Shown piece after piece: positions 28,642-38,644 of a stretch of 64,000 nucleotides of DNA. This DNA is from Paenibacillus lupini (GTDB lineage Bacteria > Bacillota > Bacilli > Paenibacillales > Paenibacillaceae). The stretch spans positions 361,866 through 425,865 of the forward strand of contig NZ_JAASRW010000004.1 of NCBI RefSeq assembly GCF_011761355.1, in the 5' to 3' direction. Position 1 is the first letter of the stretch, and every line of letters begins with the position of its first letter. The translations under genes were made by a program, and so were the position numbers. The notes under the pieces were generated by a model. The model had not been told where the DNA came from, searched no databases, and saw only the letters and a program-made list of their open reading frames with translations.

Positions 28642-29583
28642 ATGGAAGCCAAACAGGCTCAAACAGCAGCAAGGTCCGGAAACGCAACCCTTGATTATTG
28701 GAGGAAGCATTACTTTCTCTACATCCTGATCGCTCCGGCACTAATTCTGACACTGGTATTCAAATATGGTCCGATGTATGGGGCCATTATTGCATTCAAG
28801 GACTTCAGTCCGATCAAGGGCATCATGGGAAGCGATTGGGTAGGGCTCTATAACTTCGAGAAGTTTCTGTCGTCACCGAATTTTGATGTTATTTTTATGA
28901 ATACGCTTAAATTGAGCTTTTTCGGCCTTATTCTCGGATTTCCAATCCCCATTCTTCTTGCGCTTATGCTGAATCAGATCAGACATACCGGCGCTAAGAA
29001 AAATATACAGCTATTCTTGTACGCCCCTAACTTCATCTCGGTTGTTGTTGTGGTGGGGATGCTGTTTATCTTCCTGTCCCCGACAGGTCCGATTAACCAT
29101 TTGATTACCCTAATAACAGGCGAACCCGTGATGTTCATGTCGCGTCCTGAGTATTTCCGTGCCATCTACATTTTGTCGGATATTTGGACCGGAGCAGGCT
29201 GGGCTTCCATTATATATGTAGCTGCACTTGCAAACGTTGATCCGGAGCTTCATCATGCGGCCAACCTAGACGGGGCAAACCTGCTTCAGCGCATCCGGCA
29301 TATCGATTTGCCAACGATTCGCCCTATTATGGCGATTGTGTTTATTTTGGCTGCCGGCGGTATTATGTCGATTGGCTTCGAGAAGGCTTATCTGATGCAG
29401 ACAGCCATGAACCTCCCAACCTCGGAGATTATTCCAACCTATGTGTACAAAATCGGGCTGCAATCCGGTGATTATGCTTATTCTGCGGCGGTTGGATTAT
29501 TTAATTCCGCGATTAACGTCCTGCTGCTCATTACAGTTAATTTCATTGTGAAAAAGCTGAACGAGGGCGACGGCCTCTACTAA
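28642..29583 (+). CDS. Sugar ABC transporter permease, LplB type
   Basis: 313 residues from ATG 28642 (CGGAGGT 12 bases upstream); an ATG eight codons earlier lies before that ribosome site and inside an operator-like word. Six spans; LplB signatures LIAPALILTLVFKYGPMYGA and EAA loop HHAANLDGANLLQRIRHIDL. Forms the channel with the next permease for fructo-oligosaccharides produced by the secreted levanase. No ATPase is encoded in the operon; in related Firmicutes a shared MsmX-type ATPase serves such importers. Confidence 0.85.
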   Translation: MEAKQAQTAARSGNATLDYWRKHYFLYILIAPALILTLVFKYGPMYGAIIAFKDFSPIKGIMGSDWVGLYNFEKFLSSPNFDVIFMNTLKLSFFGLILGFPIPILLALMLNQIRHTGAKKNIQLFLYAPNFISVVVVVGMLFIFLSPTGPINHLITLITGEPVMFMSRPEYFRAIYILSDIWTGAGWASIIYVAALANVDPELHHAANLDGANLLQRIRHIDLPTIRPIMAIVFILAAGGIMSIGFEKAYLMQTAMNLPTSEIIPTYVYKIGLQSGDYAYSAAVGLFNSAINVLLLITVNFIVKKLNEGDGLY

Positions 29584-29599
29584 GAAAGGAGATGTATAC

Positions 29600-30481
29600 A
29601 TGGCTATCAAGCATTCCAGACTGGACCGCTTACTTCTTATATTAAACGGAATCTTCCTGACGCTTGCTGTACTCATCGTCGTTGTTCCTCTGCTTTATGT
29701 GGTGATTGCTTCCTTGATGGATCCGTCCACCCTGCTGAGCCGAGGCTTGTCCTTCAAGCTATCAGACTGGTCTATTGAAGGGTACAACAAGATTTTGTCC
29801 AATCCGGCGATGATTCGCGGCTTCGGCAATGCCGTCTTTTATGCTGTTTCTTTTTCCGTCCTGACGGTTGTCGTCTCCGTCTGTGCCGGATACTCCCTGT
29901 CGGATAACCGGCTAAAGGGTAAGGGGTTGTTCATGACCCTATTCATCATCACGATGTTCTTCAGCGGAGGGCTTATACCTACTTATTTACTTGTGAAAAA
30001 TATGGGCCTGCTCAATACCGTATGGGCTGTCATTATACCGGGTGCCGTAAACGTATGGAATATCATCTTGTCGCGGACCTTTTTCAAAGGAGTGCCTTTG
30101 GAGCTGAAGGAAGCGGCCAATGTGGATGGAGCCTCGGAGATGCGGATTTTCATGCAGGTCGTTCTGCCGCTGTCGAAGCCAATCATCTTTGTTCTTGCTC
30201 TGTACGCTTTCGTTGGGCAGTGGAACTCCTACTTCGATGCGATGATTTATCTCGATAATCCGACTCTCCATCCGCTTCAGCTTGTCCTTCGTTCAATTCT
30301 GATTCAGAACCAGGTCGATCCGGGCATGATCAACGATCAACTGGCGGCAGCTGAATTGAAGCGATTATCAGAAATTATTAAATATGCAGCTATTGTTGTA
30401 TCCAGCTTGCCTCTTATTATTATGTACCCGTTCTTCCAGAAGTACTTCGAGAAAGGTGTCATGGTCGGTTCCCTCAAGTAG
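29600..30481 (+). CDS. Sugar ABC transporter permease, YtcP/LplC type
   Basis: 293 residues, six spans, with the carbohydrate permease EAA loop LKEAANVDGASEMRIFMQVV and the C-terminal block YPFFQKYFEKGVMVGSLK typical of the LplC/YtcP group. AAAGGAG precedes the ATG. Partner of the LplB-type permease. Confidence 0.88.
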   Translation: MAIKHSRLDRLLLILNGIFLTLAVLIVVVPLLYVVIASLMDPSTLLSRGLSFKLSDWSIEGYNKILSNPAMIRGFGNAVFYAVSFSVLTVVVSVCAGYSLSDNRLKGKGLFMTLFIITMFFSGGLIPTYLLVKNMGLLNTVWAVIIPGAVNVWNIILSRTFFKGVPLELKEAANVDGASEMRIFMQVVLPLSKPIIFVLALYAFVGQWNSYFDAMIYLDNPTLHPLQLVLRSILIQNQVDPGMINDQLAAAELKRLSEIIKYAAIVVSSLPLIIMYPFFQKYFEKGVMVGSLK

Positions 30482-30559
30482 GGACAGATCTTCACATACG
30501 CATGGCCATGCGAGAGATAGAAATTATTATTCATTATTAATTTTGGGAGGTCATCGGTA

Positions 30560-32173
30560 ATGAGTACAATGAACAAATCCAGATTTATGACCAGAACAGC
30601 TACGGCTTCAGCTCTTGCTTCAATCCTTCTTCTGTCTGCCTGCAGCGGCGGAGGCGGAGGCAGTGCTGCCAGCAAGAAACAAGACCCGAACGGTAAAGTC
30701 ACCCTTAACTTTATTACGCAGAGCTCTGCTATTGCACCTGCTGATCCGAATGACAAGCTTGTTAATAAAAGGCTCGAAGAGAAAACGAATGTTCATATCA
30801 ACTGGAAGAACTTCACGAATGATGTTTTTGTAGAGAAAAGAAATCTTGCTGTAGCAAGCGGCGATCTGCCGGATGCGATCTTTAATGCGGATTACAGCGA
30901 TTATGAGCTCCTAAAGCTTGCTAAGGATGGCTCGATCATTTCACTCAACGATATGATTGATCAATATATGCCTAACTTCAAGAAAGTGCTGGAGGAGGCT
31001 CCTGAATATAAAAGCATGATCACGGCTCCGGACGGTAATATTTATGCCTTCCCTTGGATTGAGGAGCTTGGAAGCGGCAAGGAAAGAATCCAGGCCGTGG
31101 ACAGCATGCCTTGGATAAACGTGGAGTGGCTGAAGAAGCTGAACCTGAAGATGCCGACCACAACGGAAGAATTGAAGAAGGTGTTGATTGCCTTCAAGAC
31201 ACAGGATCCGAACGGCAACGGCCAAGCGGATGAAATTCCATTGTCCTTCATTAATAAACCAGGTGCAGAGGATTTGGCCTTCTTGTTCGCTTCCTTTGGA
31301 TTAGGTGAGAATCCTGACCACGCGGTTGTATCGAATGACGGCAAAGTTATTTTTACAGCTGCAGATGAGGGCTACAAGAAAGCAGTTTCCTTTGTGAACG
31401 AGCTCTACAAAGAAGGCTTGATTGATATTGAAGCTTATACCCAAGACTGGAGCACCTATCTGGCGAAAGGTAAGGATCAGAAGTACGGACTGTACTTCTC
31501 GTGGGATAAAGCAAATATTACCGGTGCGAATGATTCTTATGAAGTAATGCCTCCGATTGCAGGACCTGATGGTGAGATTAATGTAACAAGAACAAATGGT
31601 CTTGGTCTTGGCCGCGGCAAGATGGTTATTACAAGCGCGAACAAGAACGTAGAAACAACGGCGAAGTGGGTCGATCAGCTCTATGATCCGGTTCAATCGG
31701 TACAGGATAACTGGGGAACCTTCGGCGATGATAAGCAGCAAAATATTTTCGAATACGATGAAGCAAGCAATATGCTGAAGCATCTGCCGCTTGAAGGTAC
31801 AGCGCCGGTTGAGCTTCGTGAGAAAACAAGCATTGGCGGACCACTCGCGATTCTGGATTCCTACTATGGCAAATATACGACTATGCCGGATGATGCGAAG
31901 GGCCGGATGGATATTATCAAAAATATTATGGCTCCGCATATGAAAGCTGACAATGTGATGCCTAGCGTATTTAACTCTATTGAAGAGCTTGACCGTCTTA
32001 CAACGATTGAAACAGATCTGTTTGCTTACGTCCTCAGAATGCGTACCGAATGGTACCAGAATGGCAAAATTAATGAGCAATGGGATGATTATCTGAAAGA
32101 GCTGGATCGTCTTGGTCTGCAGGAATGGCTCAAGATCAAACAAGGCGGTTACGACAGAGCGACAAAAGGCTAG
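30560..32173 (+). CDS. Extracellular sugar-binding lipoprotein, LplA type
   Basis: 537 residues with lipobox LLLSAC (Cys28) and a Gly/Ser linker. Family 1 binding protein of the long LplA kind (about 500-550 residues). Expected to deliver fructans or levan oligosaccharides to the two permeases just upstream. GGGAGGT lies before the ATG. Confidence 0.85.
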   Translation: MSTMNKSRFMTRTATASALASILLLSACSGGGGGSAASKKQDPNGKVTLNFITQSSAIAPADPNDKLVNKRLEEKTNVHINWKNFTNDVFVEKRNLAVASGDLPDAIFNADYSDYELLKLAKDGSIISLNDMIDQYMPNFKKVLEEAPEYKSMITAPDGNIYAFPWIEELGSGKERIQAVDSMPWINVEWLKKLNLKMPTTTEELKKVLIAFKTQDPNGNGQADEIPLSFINKPGAEDLAFLFASFGLGENPDHAVVSNDGKVIFTAADEGYKKAVSFVNELYKEGLIDIEAYTQDWSTYLAKGKDQKYGLYFSWDKANITGANDSYEVMPPIAGPDGEINVTRTNGLGLGRGKMVITSANKNVETTAKWVDQLYDPVQSVQDNWGTFGDDKQQNIFEYDEASNMLKHLPLEGTAPVELREKTSIGGPLAILDSYYGKYTTMPDDAKGRMDIIKNIMAPHMKADNVMPSVFNSIEELDRLTTIETDLFAYVLRMRTEWYQNGKINEQWDDYLKELDRLGLQEWLKIKQGGYDRATKG

Positions 32174-32201
32174 TTGCGTATCGCATGGCAATGGCCGTGT
32201 T

Positions 32202-32238
32202 CCGGCAGGGGAACCTGCCGGGCAGGGCCTTCTTTTTT
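32202..32238 (+). terminator. Hairpin with T-tail between binding protein and GH32 gene
   Basis: CCGGCAGG-GGAA-CCTGCCGG followed 10 bases later by a run of seven Ts (CTTCTTTTTTT). Could be a partial terminator or an mRNA-stabilising hairpin that sets a higher level of the binding protein relative to the downstream enzymes. Confidence 0.55.
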
Positions 32239-32277
32239 GAATGAAAGAGATAAAAACAGGAGCAAGGGAGAGGAACG

Positions 32278-33759
32278 ATGATGTCTATAATGGCTAAACA
32301 AAACTTCAGAGGTGCTTACCATATCTCGCCTCAAGTGAACTGGATGAACGATCCGAACGGGATGGTCTATTATGAAGGCGAATATCACTTATTTTATCAG
32401 CATTATCCTTATGGAGACACTCATGGACCTATGTACTGGGGGCATGTAGTGAGCAAGGATCTGGTCAATTGGGAAGAACTGGATATCGCTCTAGCCCCGG
32501 ATGAGCATGGCATGATTTTTTCTGGCAGCGCAGTAGTCGATTGGAACAATACATCGGGACTGTTCTCGGACGGCCCGGGATTGGTTGCGATATTCACCCA
32601 CCATCTGGATGTCCAAGGGAGCCATCCGATTCAACGTCAGAGCTTGGCTTACAGTACTGACAAAGGAAGAACTTGGGTCAAATATGCTGGTAATCCGGTG
32701 CTGACGCATGAAACTTTTGTTGACTTCCGAGATCCGAAGGTGTTCTGGCATGAAGAGACAAATCGTTGGGTAATGATTATTGCTTGTGGCCAGACGGTTT
32801 GTCTCTATCATTCTCCCGATCTTATTAACTGGACACTTGGCAGTGAGTTTGGTGACGGAATCGGATCGCATGACGGCGTATGGGAATGCCCGGATCTGTT
32901 CAAGCTTGCTATCGACGGCGATGCTGCGAATTCGAAATGGGTTATGATTGTGAGCATCGGTGCGGATCCGGCCTTCGTGGAAGGATCAAGAACGCAATAT
33001 TTCACCGGAGATTTTGACGGAATTGCCTTTACGCCGGATGCCGCTTCTTCGGAAGTGAGATGGGTGGACCATGGTCGCGACAATTATGCTGGTGTCACAT
33101 GGTCGGATATTCCTGAATCGGATGGCAGACGTCTGATGATTGGTTGGATGAGCAATTGGCAATATGCCAATCAGACACCTACGGAAGGCTTCCGGGGAGC
33201 GATGACGGTTGTAAGGGAAATGTCGCTGGAAACAAGAGAGGGAGTTGTTACCCTGATACAGAAGCCGGCCGCAGAGCTGGAATCAATCAGGAAGCCTGTT
33301 CTTGCGCTGCAAGGAGTAACAGTTGCTGAAGCAGAACAGGTGTTACAAAAGCTGCAGCTTGTCAGTTATGAACTCCATGCTGAGCTTTCAACGGATCATT
33401 CGTCTGGCTTTAGGATCCGGACCGGGGCGGCTAATGGGACAGTTGTTGGTTTCGATGCTGCAACGGACTCCGTTTATGTAGACCGTACCAACTCGGGCGA
33501 GCACAGCTTCCATCCGCTATTCCGCAGCATTCAAGCAGCGAAGATTGTATCTGCCGGCGACAGCATAGATCTCCGCATCTTTGTTGACGCTGCATCTGTG
33601 GAGGTATTCGCTAATAAAGGGCAGGCCGTTATTACGGATCTTATTTATCCGGATGCAGATGCGACGGGCATCTCGTTCTTCTCGGAGCAAGCCAATGTGG
33701 TGCTCTCTTCCTTGAACATTTATGAGCTCGTTCCGCAGGCTGCGGCCAAGGGCGAATAA
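32278..33759 (+). CDS. Cytoplasmic GH32 beta-fructosidase
   Basis: 493 residues, no signal peptide. GH32 catalytic triad blocks are intact: WMNDPNG (nucleophile Asp25), FRDPK and GVWECPD (acid/base Glu). C-terminal beta-sandwich with IFVDAASVEVFANKGQAV. Hydrolyses imported fructo-oligosaccharides or sucrose to fructose, which the ROK kinase next to it would phosphorylate. Several ATGs lie together at 32278, 32281 and 32290; AGGGAGAGG favours the first two. Confidence 0.9.
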   Translation: MMSIMAKQNFRGAYHISPQVNWMNDPNGMVYYEGEYHLFYQHYPYGDTHGPMYWGHVVSKDLVNWEELDIALAPDEHGMIFSGSAVVDWNNTSGLFSDGPGLVAIFTHHLDVQGSHPIQRQSLAYSTDKGRTWVKYAGNPVLTHETFVDFRDPKVFWHEETNRWVMIIACGQTVCLYHSPDLINWTLGSEFGDGIGSHDGVWECPDLFKLAIDGDAANSKWVMIVSIGADPAFVEGSRTQYFTGDFDGIAFTPDAASSEVRWVDHGRDNYAGVTWSDIPESDGRRLMIGWMSNWQYANQTPTEGFRGAMTVVREMSLETREGVVTLIQKPAAELESIRKPVLALQGVTVAEAEQVLQKLQLVSYELHAELSTDHSSGFRIRTGAANGTVVGFDAATDSVYVDRTNSGEHSFHPLFRSIQAAKIVSAGDSIDLRIFVDAASVEVFANKGQAVITDLIYPDADATGISFFSEQANVVLSSLNIYELVPQAAAKGE

Positions 33760-33775
33760 GAGGAGGCACAGGGTT

Positions 33776-34675
33776 ATGCGTATTGGAGCGGTTGAAGCAG
33801 GCGGCACCAAATTTGTTTGTGGTGTTGGCAATGAGTATGGCGTGATCGAGCATTCAGTCAGCTTTCCGACAGAGCAGCCAGAGGTGACGCTTGGCAAGGT
33901 GATTGACTATTTTCGGGAAAACCAAGTAGAGGCTATTGGCATCGGCTCCTTCGGACCGATTGGACTTCATTCGGGTAATCCTCAGTATGGCTTCGTGACA
34001 ACTACGCCAAAGCCAGGCTGGGCGAACTTTGACTTCCTTGGAACATTGAAGCAGCAATTTGATGTTCCTTATGGCTGGGATACCGACGTTAATGCGGCTG
34101 CCTATGGGGAAGCGGTATGGGGTGCTGCGAAAGGGCTGCAGAGTTGTCTGTACTATACGATTGGCACTGGCGTTGGTATCGGGGTATATGCTGAGGGCCA
34201 ACTGGTCCATGGACTTGTCCATCCGGAAGGCGGACATGTGCCGGTCAAGAGGCACCCGGATGACCACTTCCGGGGGTTGTGCCCTTATCACGGAGATTGC
34301 CTGGAGGGCATGGCGGCTGGTCCGGCTCTCGAGGCCCGTTGGGAGCAGAAGGGGGATCAGCTTCCGGCAGACCATAGGGCATGGGAAATGGAAGCTTATT
34401 ATATCGCCCAATCCATTACCGGAGCTATCCTGATGCTCTCGCCGCAGAAGATTATACTTGGCGGCGGCGTTATGAAGCAGATGCAGCTGTTCCCTCATAT
34501 CCAGGAAGCGGTGAAACGTAATTTGAACGGCTACGTTAGTGCAGCCGAGATTACAGAGAATATCGACCGCTATATCGTACCGCCGGGATTAGGGCAGCAA
34601 GCCGGGTTATGCGGTGCACTGGCGCTTGGTCTGCAGGCTTATCAGCAAGCGCATGCGAGGGAAGGTGCATTGTAA
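33776..34675 (+). CDS. ROK-family fructokinase
   Basis: 299 residues from ATG 33776 (AGAGGAGG upstream; the frame is open further left but inside the GH32 gene). N-terminal phosphate loop GAVEAGGTKFVCGVG, ROK block YTIGTGVGIGVYAEG and the zinc-binding H-x-C-P-Y-H-x2-C segment (FRGLCPYHGDCLEGMAAGPA) found in bacterial fructokinases of the ScrK/GmuE type. Makes fructose 6-phosphate for glycolysis. The gene lies 16 bases after GH32. Confidence 0.9.
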   Translation: MRIGAVEAGGTKFVCGVGNEYGVIEHSVSFPTEQPEVTLGKVIDYFRENQVEAIGIGSFGPIGLHSGNPQYGFVTTTPKPGWANFDFLGTLKQQFDVPYGWDTDVNAAAYGEAVWGAAKGLQSCLYYTIGTGVGIGVYAEGQLVHGLVHPEGGHVPVKRHPDDHFRGLCPYHGDCLEGMAAGPALEARWEQKGDQLPADHRAWEMEAYYIAQSITGAILMLSPQKIILGGGVMKQMQLFPHIQEAVKRNLNGYVSAAEITENIDRYIVPPGLGQQAGLCGALALGLQAYQQAHAREGAL

Positions 34676-34680
34676 CAGAC

Positions 34681-34730
34681 AAGAACAGCGGGATTTGCCG
34701 GGGCAGTTGCGGCAATCCCTTGGTTCTTTT
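34681..34730 (+). terminator. Terminator after fructokinase gene
   Basis: Inner stem GGGATTTGCCG/CGGCAATCCC, outer stem AAGAAC/GTTCTT, ending in TTTT. Separates the operon from the levanase gene, although only about 40 bases remain before that gene, so read-through may supply it. Confidence 0.75.
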
Positions 34731-34768
34731 GCAGGATATGAGATGTGAGCATCTATAAGAAAAGAGGG

Positions 34769-37700
34769 ATGATGATGAAGGGAAAGAGTAGGTCGAAGAG
34801 TTGGGCAGCAGCAATGATGCTTTCAAGTGTGCTGGCTATTTCTTCCGTCGCAGCAACGGTTAATCCTGCAGAAGGCTGGGCGGCTAATACCAAAGCAGAT
34901 GCAAGCATACAGGCGGAGACAGCTCCGGACAATCTTGTAAGCGCAACCAACACAGAGACGAATTTAACAAACTGGCAGGTGAAAGGAAGTGGACATCTGG
35001 AGAATACAGAGGAGGGATTGGTGCTGACATCCGATCCGAAGGAGAATGTAATGGCAATATCCGGTGTTGCGGCAGATAACTTCGTATATGAGGCGGATGT
35101 GAAAGTAACCGACATGAAGGCGGATGCCACGTTGGTGTTCCGATCTAATGAAGATGGCTGGGCTTCTTATATGCTGCAAATCGTTCCAGCTGCAGGACTT
35201 ATTCGGCTTAGAGATGCGGCAAGTGATACAGCATTGAAGGAAGAGCGGCAGGTTGAACTCCAAGCAGGAGAAATTTATCATCTGAAAGTCATTGCAAGCG
35301 GAAGCCGCTTGAAGGTGTACTGGGATAGCCAATACAAGCCTGTTATCGACATAAATGACACCGCTTACACAAAAGGTTTTTTTGGACTAAATGTATGGGA
35401 CGGCTCGGCATTATTCCAAAATATAAAAGTGAGCGAGCTGAAGAGTAATCTGGGGACGGCTGTTTATACCTCAGGCAGCTGGGAGCCGGATCTGAAAGGC
35501 TGGCAAGGAGCAGCTGAAGCCCAGGCTGCCGTTCAGGTCTATAGTCAGGAGGCGGCAGACTTCGTGTATGAAGGCGATATCGCCTTTGATTCCGGGCAGT
35601 CTGAAGCAGCTCTTGCTTTCCGGATGAATGATGCAGGTACACAAGGGTATTTGGCTTCCTTGAAGAAGGAAGGCAGCGGCGTTGTTGCACGTCTAATGAC
35701 AATAGATGGCACTGTAATCGGTACTTCCGGGCAGGTGTATCCGACACAGGATGAGGCAAGGCATCATCTGGAGATTACAGCGAACGGCAGCCGAATGACC
35801 TTATATGTAGACGGCTACGCGGACGCGGCCGTTCAAGCAGTCGACAGCCGCTACACGAAAGGGCATGCAGGGCTGGCCGTCTTGGCGGGCAATGGTTATT
35901 TCCAAAATGTGTATATAGTTCCGACCTCCGACTATTACACGGAAAATTACCGTCCGGATTATCACTATTCACCGGCCCGCGGTTCTGCGAGTGATCCTAA
36001 CGGGCTTGTCTATTATGAAGGGGAATACCATCTGTTTCATCAGGATGGAGGGACCTGGGCGCACGCGGTTAGCGATGATCTGGTACATTGGAAAAGGCTG
36101 CCGATAGCCTTGCCTTGGAATGATAACGGGCATGTCTGGTCCGGCTCGGCGGTTGCTGATCTGAATAATGCTTCCGGTCTGTTTACTGGCTCAGGTGGTA
36201 GTGGCCTGATAGCTTACTATACCTCTTATAACCCTGACGCTTATAACGGTAATCAGCGTGTCGGGCTTGCCTATAGCACCGATCAAGGACGGACATGGCA
36301 ATATTCGACTGAGCATCCGATCGTTATTGAGAATCCAGGCAAGCAGGGCGGGGATCCGGGCGGCTGGGATTTCCGCGATCCGAAGGTCGTCAGAGATGAG
36401 GCCAATCACAGGTGGATCATGGTTGTTTCCGGTGGTGATCATATCCGCTTCTTTACCTCGACAAACCTGATTGACTGGACACATACTGACAGCTTTGGAT
36501 ATGGCGGTTATGTGCGAGGCGGCGTATGGGAATGTCCTGATCTGTTCGAATTGTCTGTGGAAGGGACAGAGGAGAAGAAGTGGGTGCTGATGATCAGCAC
36601 CGGTGCCAATCCCGCAACAGAAGGCTCCGATGCGGAATATTTCATCGGCGAGCTGACGGCAGAGGGCAAATTTGTTAATGATAATGCGGCAGGAGAAGTA
36701 CTAAGAACCGATTACGGTAAGGAATTTTACGCTTCGATGTCCTTCTCGGATTTGCCGGATAACCGAAGAATTATGCTTGCCTGGATGACGAATTGGGACT
36801 ATCCGTTTGCCTTTCCTACTGAAGGTTGGAAGGGTGAGCTTACGATTCCAAGAGAGCTGACGCTCCGGAACACAAGTGACGGTGTGCGGCTTGTGCAGGC
36901 TCCTGTTCAGGAACTGCAGTCTTTACGCACGACGATGTATACGGCAACGAATAAGCGGGTAACGGCAGACAGTGCCAATCTTCTTAAGGACTTGTCGGCA
37001 GGAGCCTTTGAAATCGAAGCCGAGATTGAGATTAAGGCCGGCAGTGCTGTAACGGAATTTGGCTTTAATGTAAGAGAAGGGGCCGAAGGCAACAAAACGG
37101 TTGCAGGCTATCGTGTCCTAGATCAACAAATGTTTATTGACCGGAGTCAATCTGGTGTAACAGATTTCTCCAGCAAGTTCTCTACTTATCAGGAAGTTCC
37201 ACTCGAACCGGCAGCCAAGCGGGTGAAAATGAATATTTTTGTAGATGACTCCTCCATTGAGCTATTTGGCAATGACGGTGAGGTGGTGTTCTCCGATGTT
37301 ATTTTTCCCGATCCGGCAGGCCGCAGCATGAGCTTCTATACGAAGGGTGGAGCGGTTACGGTTGTGTCGCTAAAGGTGCATGCTCTTGCAGATACATGGA
37401 ATGAGCTGAAGGGTGATGATACCCGAATTGTCATGGACACGAGTGACAGAGAGCTTGGTCCAGGTCAAAGCGAATCGCTGTATGCTGCGGTTGATGGGGA
37501 CAAGGGGAAGAAGCAGCAGCTGAAGTGGGTATCCAGTAAGCCAGATGTGGTGCGGATTAGCTCCACAGAGCAAGGTAAGGCGATACTAAAGGCTGGCAGT
37601 CCGGGAGAAGCCGTAATCAAAGTATCTACTCCGAATGGCAAAGCATACGCCAGTACAGTGGTCCGGGTGTATGCCGGGCAATTCGTTACAAATCTGACCG

Positions 37701-38575
37701 ACTGGAAGCCGGACCTATCGCTGCCGAGCTGGGTAGTGACGGAGAATGGTATTCGGGGCAGCTACTCCAGCGATGCGAATTATATCGCTCAAGAGACGGC
37801 AGGCAATTTCAGCTATGCAGCGGATGTGACACTTGGCAAGGACGGAGGAGCTGGTTCGGTTCTGTTCCGCGCTAGCGCTGACGGTCGCAGTGGTTATTAC
37901 TTTAATCTTGATCCGAATATGAAGGCGTACCGGCTTTTCTATAAGGTTGACGGAGCATTCGAAGACCGGATGGTGCTTGCGCGAGTACCTGCTTTCCTGC
38001 AACGTGGTATTACTTATCATGTGAACATTCAAGCAAACGGCCCTCATTTGATCATCTCCGTCAATGGACAACGCATCATGGACGTTCAGGATGGAACCTT
38101 TGCTGAAGGGCATTTCGGTGTGAATGTGTTTGGAGGTCAGGCGTCCTATCAGAATGTTATGGCTAGCAATATGGAAGGGGCTGATCTGACTTCCGCTCTA
38201 TTGACGAACGAAGTGACAGGCAAGTCCCTCTATGTTAACGGGCAGCAGAATGGTGAGCCTGTGATCATTCAGGCGGGGGGAACTTCCGCATGGACGTTTG
38301 TACCGACAGGTGATGAACAGGGCTCCTATTCGATTCGGGCGGAAGGCGGAAAGGCACTTGATCTTAATACTGGACAGAATACGATACAGCTCTACAGTTA
38401 CCTCGGCTACAATAACCAGCGGTGGATCATTACCCCGAATTCGAATGGGACAGTAACGATTAAATCCGTTCACAATGGCAAGGCGATTGAAGTGTCAGAG
38501 GATGGTACAACACTTACGCTGAATGATGAACAAGCTGGGCTAGCGCGGCAGGAATGGACAATGGAGCAGAAATAG
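34769..38575 (+). CDS. Secreted multimodular levanase: CBM66-like x2, GH32, Ig-like, CBM66-like, ricin-B-like
   Basis: 1268 residues from the ATG triplet at 34769-34777 (AGAGGG upstream; an upstream GTG is less likely). Signal peptide to about residue 40. Order: two laminin-G/CBM66-like modules (about 54-220 and 227-390; FVYEADVKVTDMKADATLVF and its echo FVYEGDIAFDSGQSEAALAF), GH32 (about 397-880), bacterial Ig-like (about 885-970), a third CBM66-like module (about 971-1130; FSYAADVTLGKDGGAGSVLF) and a ricin-B-like end (about 1140-1268). GH32 residues: Asp409 in S-A-S-D-P-N-G, RDPK and GGVWECPD. The usual W-M-N before D-P-N-G is replaced and the following loop is shortened, as in exo-acting levanases. 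It probably releases fructose oligomers from levan for the importer encoded upstream. Confidence 0.85.
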   Translation: MMMKGKSRSKSWAAAMMLSSVLAISSVAATVNPAEGWAANTKADASIQAETAPDNLVSATNTETNLTNWQVKGSGHLENTEEGLVLTSDPKENVMAISGVAADNFVYEADVKVTDMKADATLVFRSNEDGWASYMLQIVPAAGLIRLRDAASDTALKEERQVELQAGEIYHLKVIASGSRLKVYWDSQYKPVIDINDTAYTKGFFGLNVWDGSALFQNIKVSELKSNLGTAVYTSGSWEPDLKGWQGAAEAQAAVQVYSQEAADFVYEGDIAFDSGQSEAALAFRMNDAGTQGYLASLKKEGSGVVARLMTIDGTVIGTSGQVYPTQDEARHHLEITANGSRMTLYVDGYADAAVQAVDSRYTKGHAGLAVLAGNGYFQNVYIVPTSDYYTENYRPDYHYSPARGSASDPNGLVYYEGEYHLFHQDGGTWAHAVSDDLVHWKRLPIALPWNDNGHVWSGSAVADLNNASGLFTGSGGSGLIAYYTSYNPDAYNGNQRVGLAYSTDQGRTWQYSTEHPIVIENPGKQGGDPGGWDFRDPKVVRDEANHRWIMVVSGGDHIRFFTSTNLIDWTHTDSFGYGGYVRGGVWECPDLFELSVEGTEEKKWVLMISTGANPATEGSDAEYFIGELTAEGKFVNDNAAGEVLRTDYGKEFYASMSFSDLPDNRRIMLAWMTNWDYPFAFPTEGWKGELTIPRELTLRNTSDGVRLVQAPVQELQSLRTTMYTATNKRVTADSANLLKDLSAGAFEIEAEIEIKAGSAVTEFGFNVREGAEGNKTVAGYRVLDQQMFIDRSQSGVTDFSSKFSTYQEVPLEPAAKRVKMNIFVDDSSIELFGNDGEVVFSDVIFPDPAGRSMSFYTKGGAVTVVSLKVHALADTWNELKGDDTRIVMDTSDRELGPGQSESLYAAVDGDKGKKQQLKWVSSKPDVVRISSTEQGKAILKAGSPGEAVIKVSTPNGKAYASTVVRVYAGQFVTNLTDWKPDLSLPSWVVTENGIRGSYSSDANYIAQETAGNFSYAADVTLGKDGGAGSVLFRASADGRSGYYFNLDPNMKAYRLFYKVDGAFEDRMVLARVPAFLQRGITYHVNIQANGPHLIISVNGQRIMDVQDGTFAEGHFGVNVFGGQASYQNVMASNMEGADLTSALLTNEVTGKSLYVNGQQNGEPVIIQAGGTSAWTFVPTGDEQGSYSIRAEGGKALDLNTGQNTIQLYSYLGYNNQRWIITPNSNGTVTIKSVHNGKAIEVSEDGTTLTLNDEQAGLARQEWTMEQK

Positions 38576-38599
38576 ACTAATTAATTGCGGTTAAGGAAT

Positions 38600-38641
38600 A
38601 GGGAGGCAGCGATCCAATGTGACCGATGCCTCCCTTTATTT
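38600..38641. terminator. Bidirectional terminator between levanase and PhyH genes
   Basis: AGGGAGGCA/TGCCTCCCT stem with an 18-base loop that itself folds partly (CGAT), then TTTATTTTG. Convergent genes on both sides. Confidence 0.75.
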
Positions 38642-38644
38642 TGT

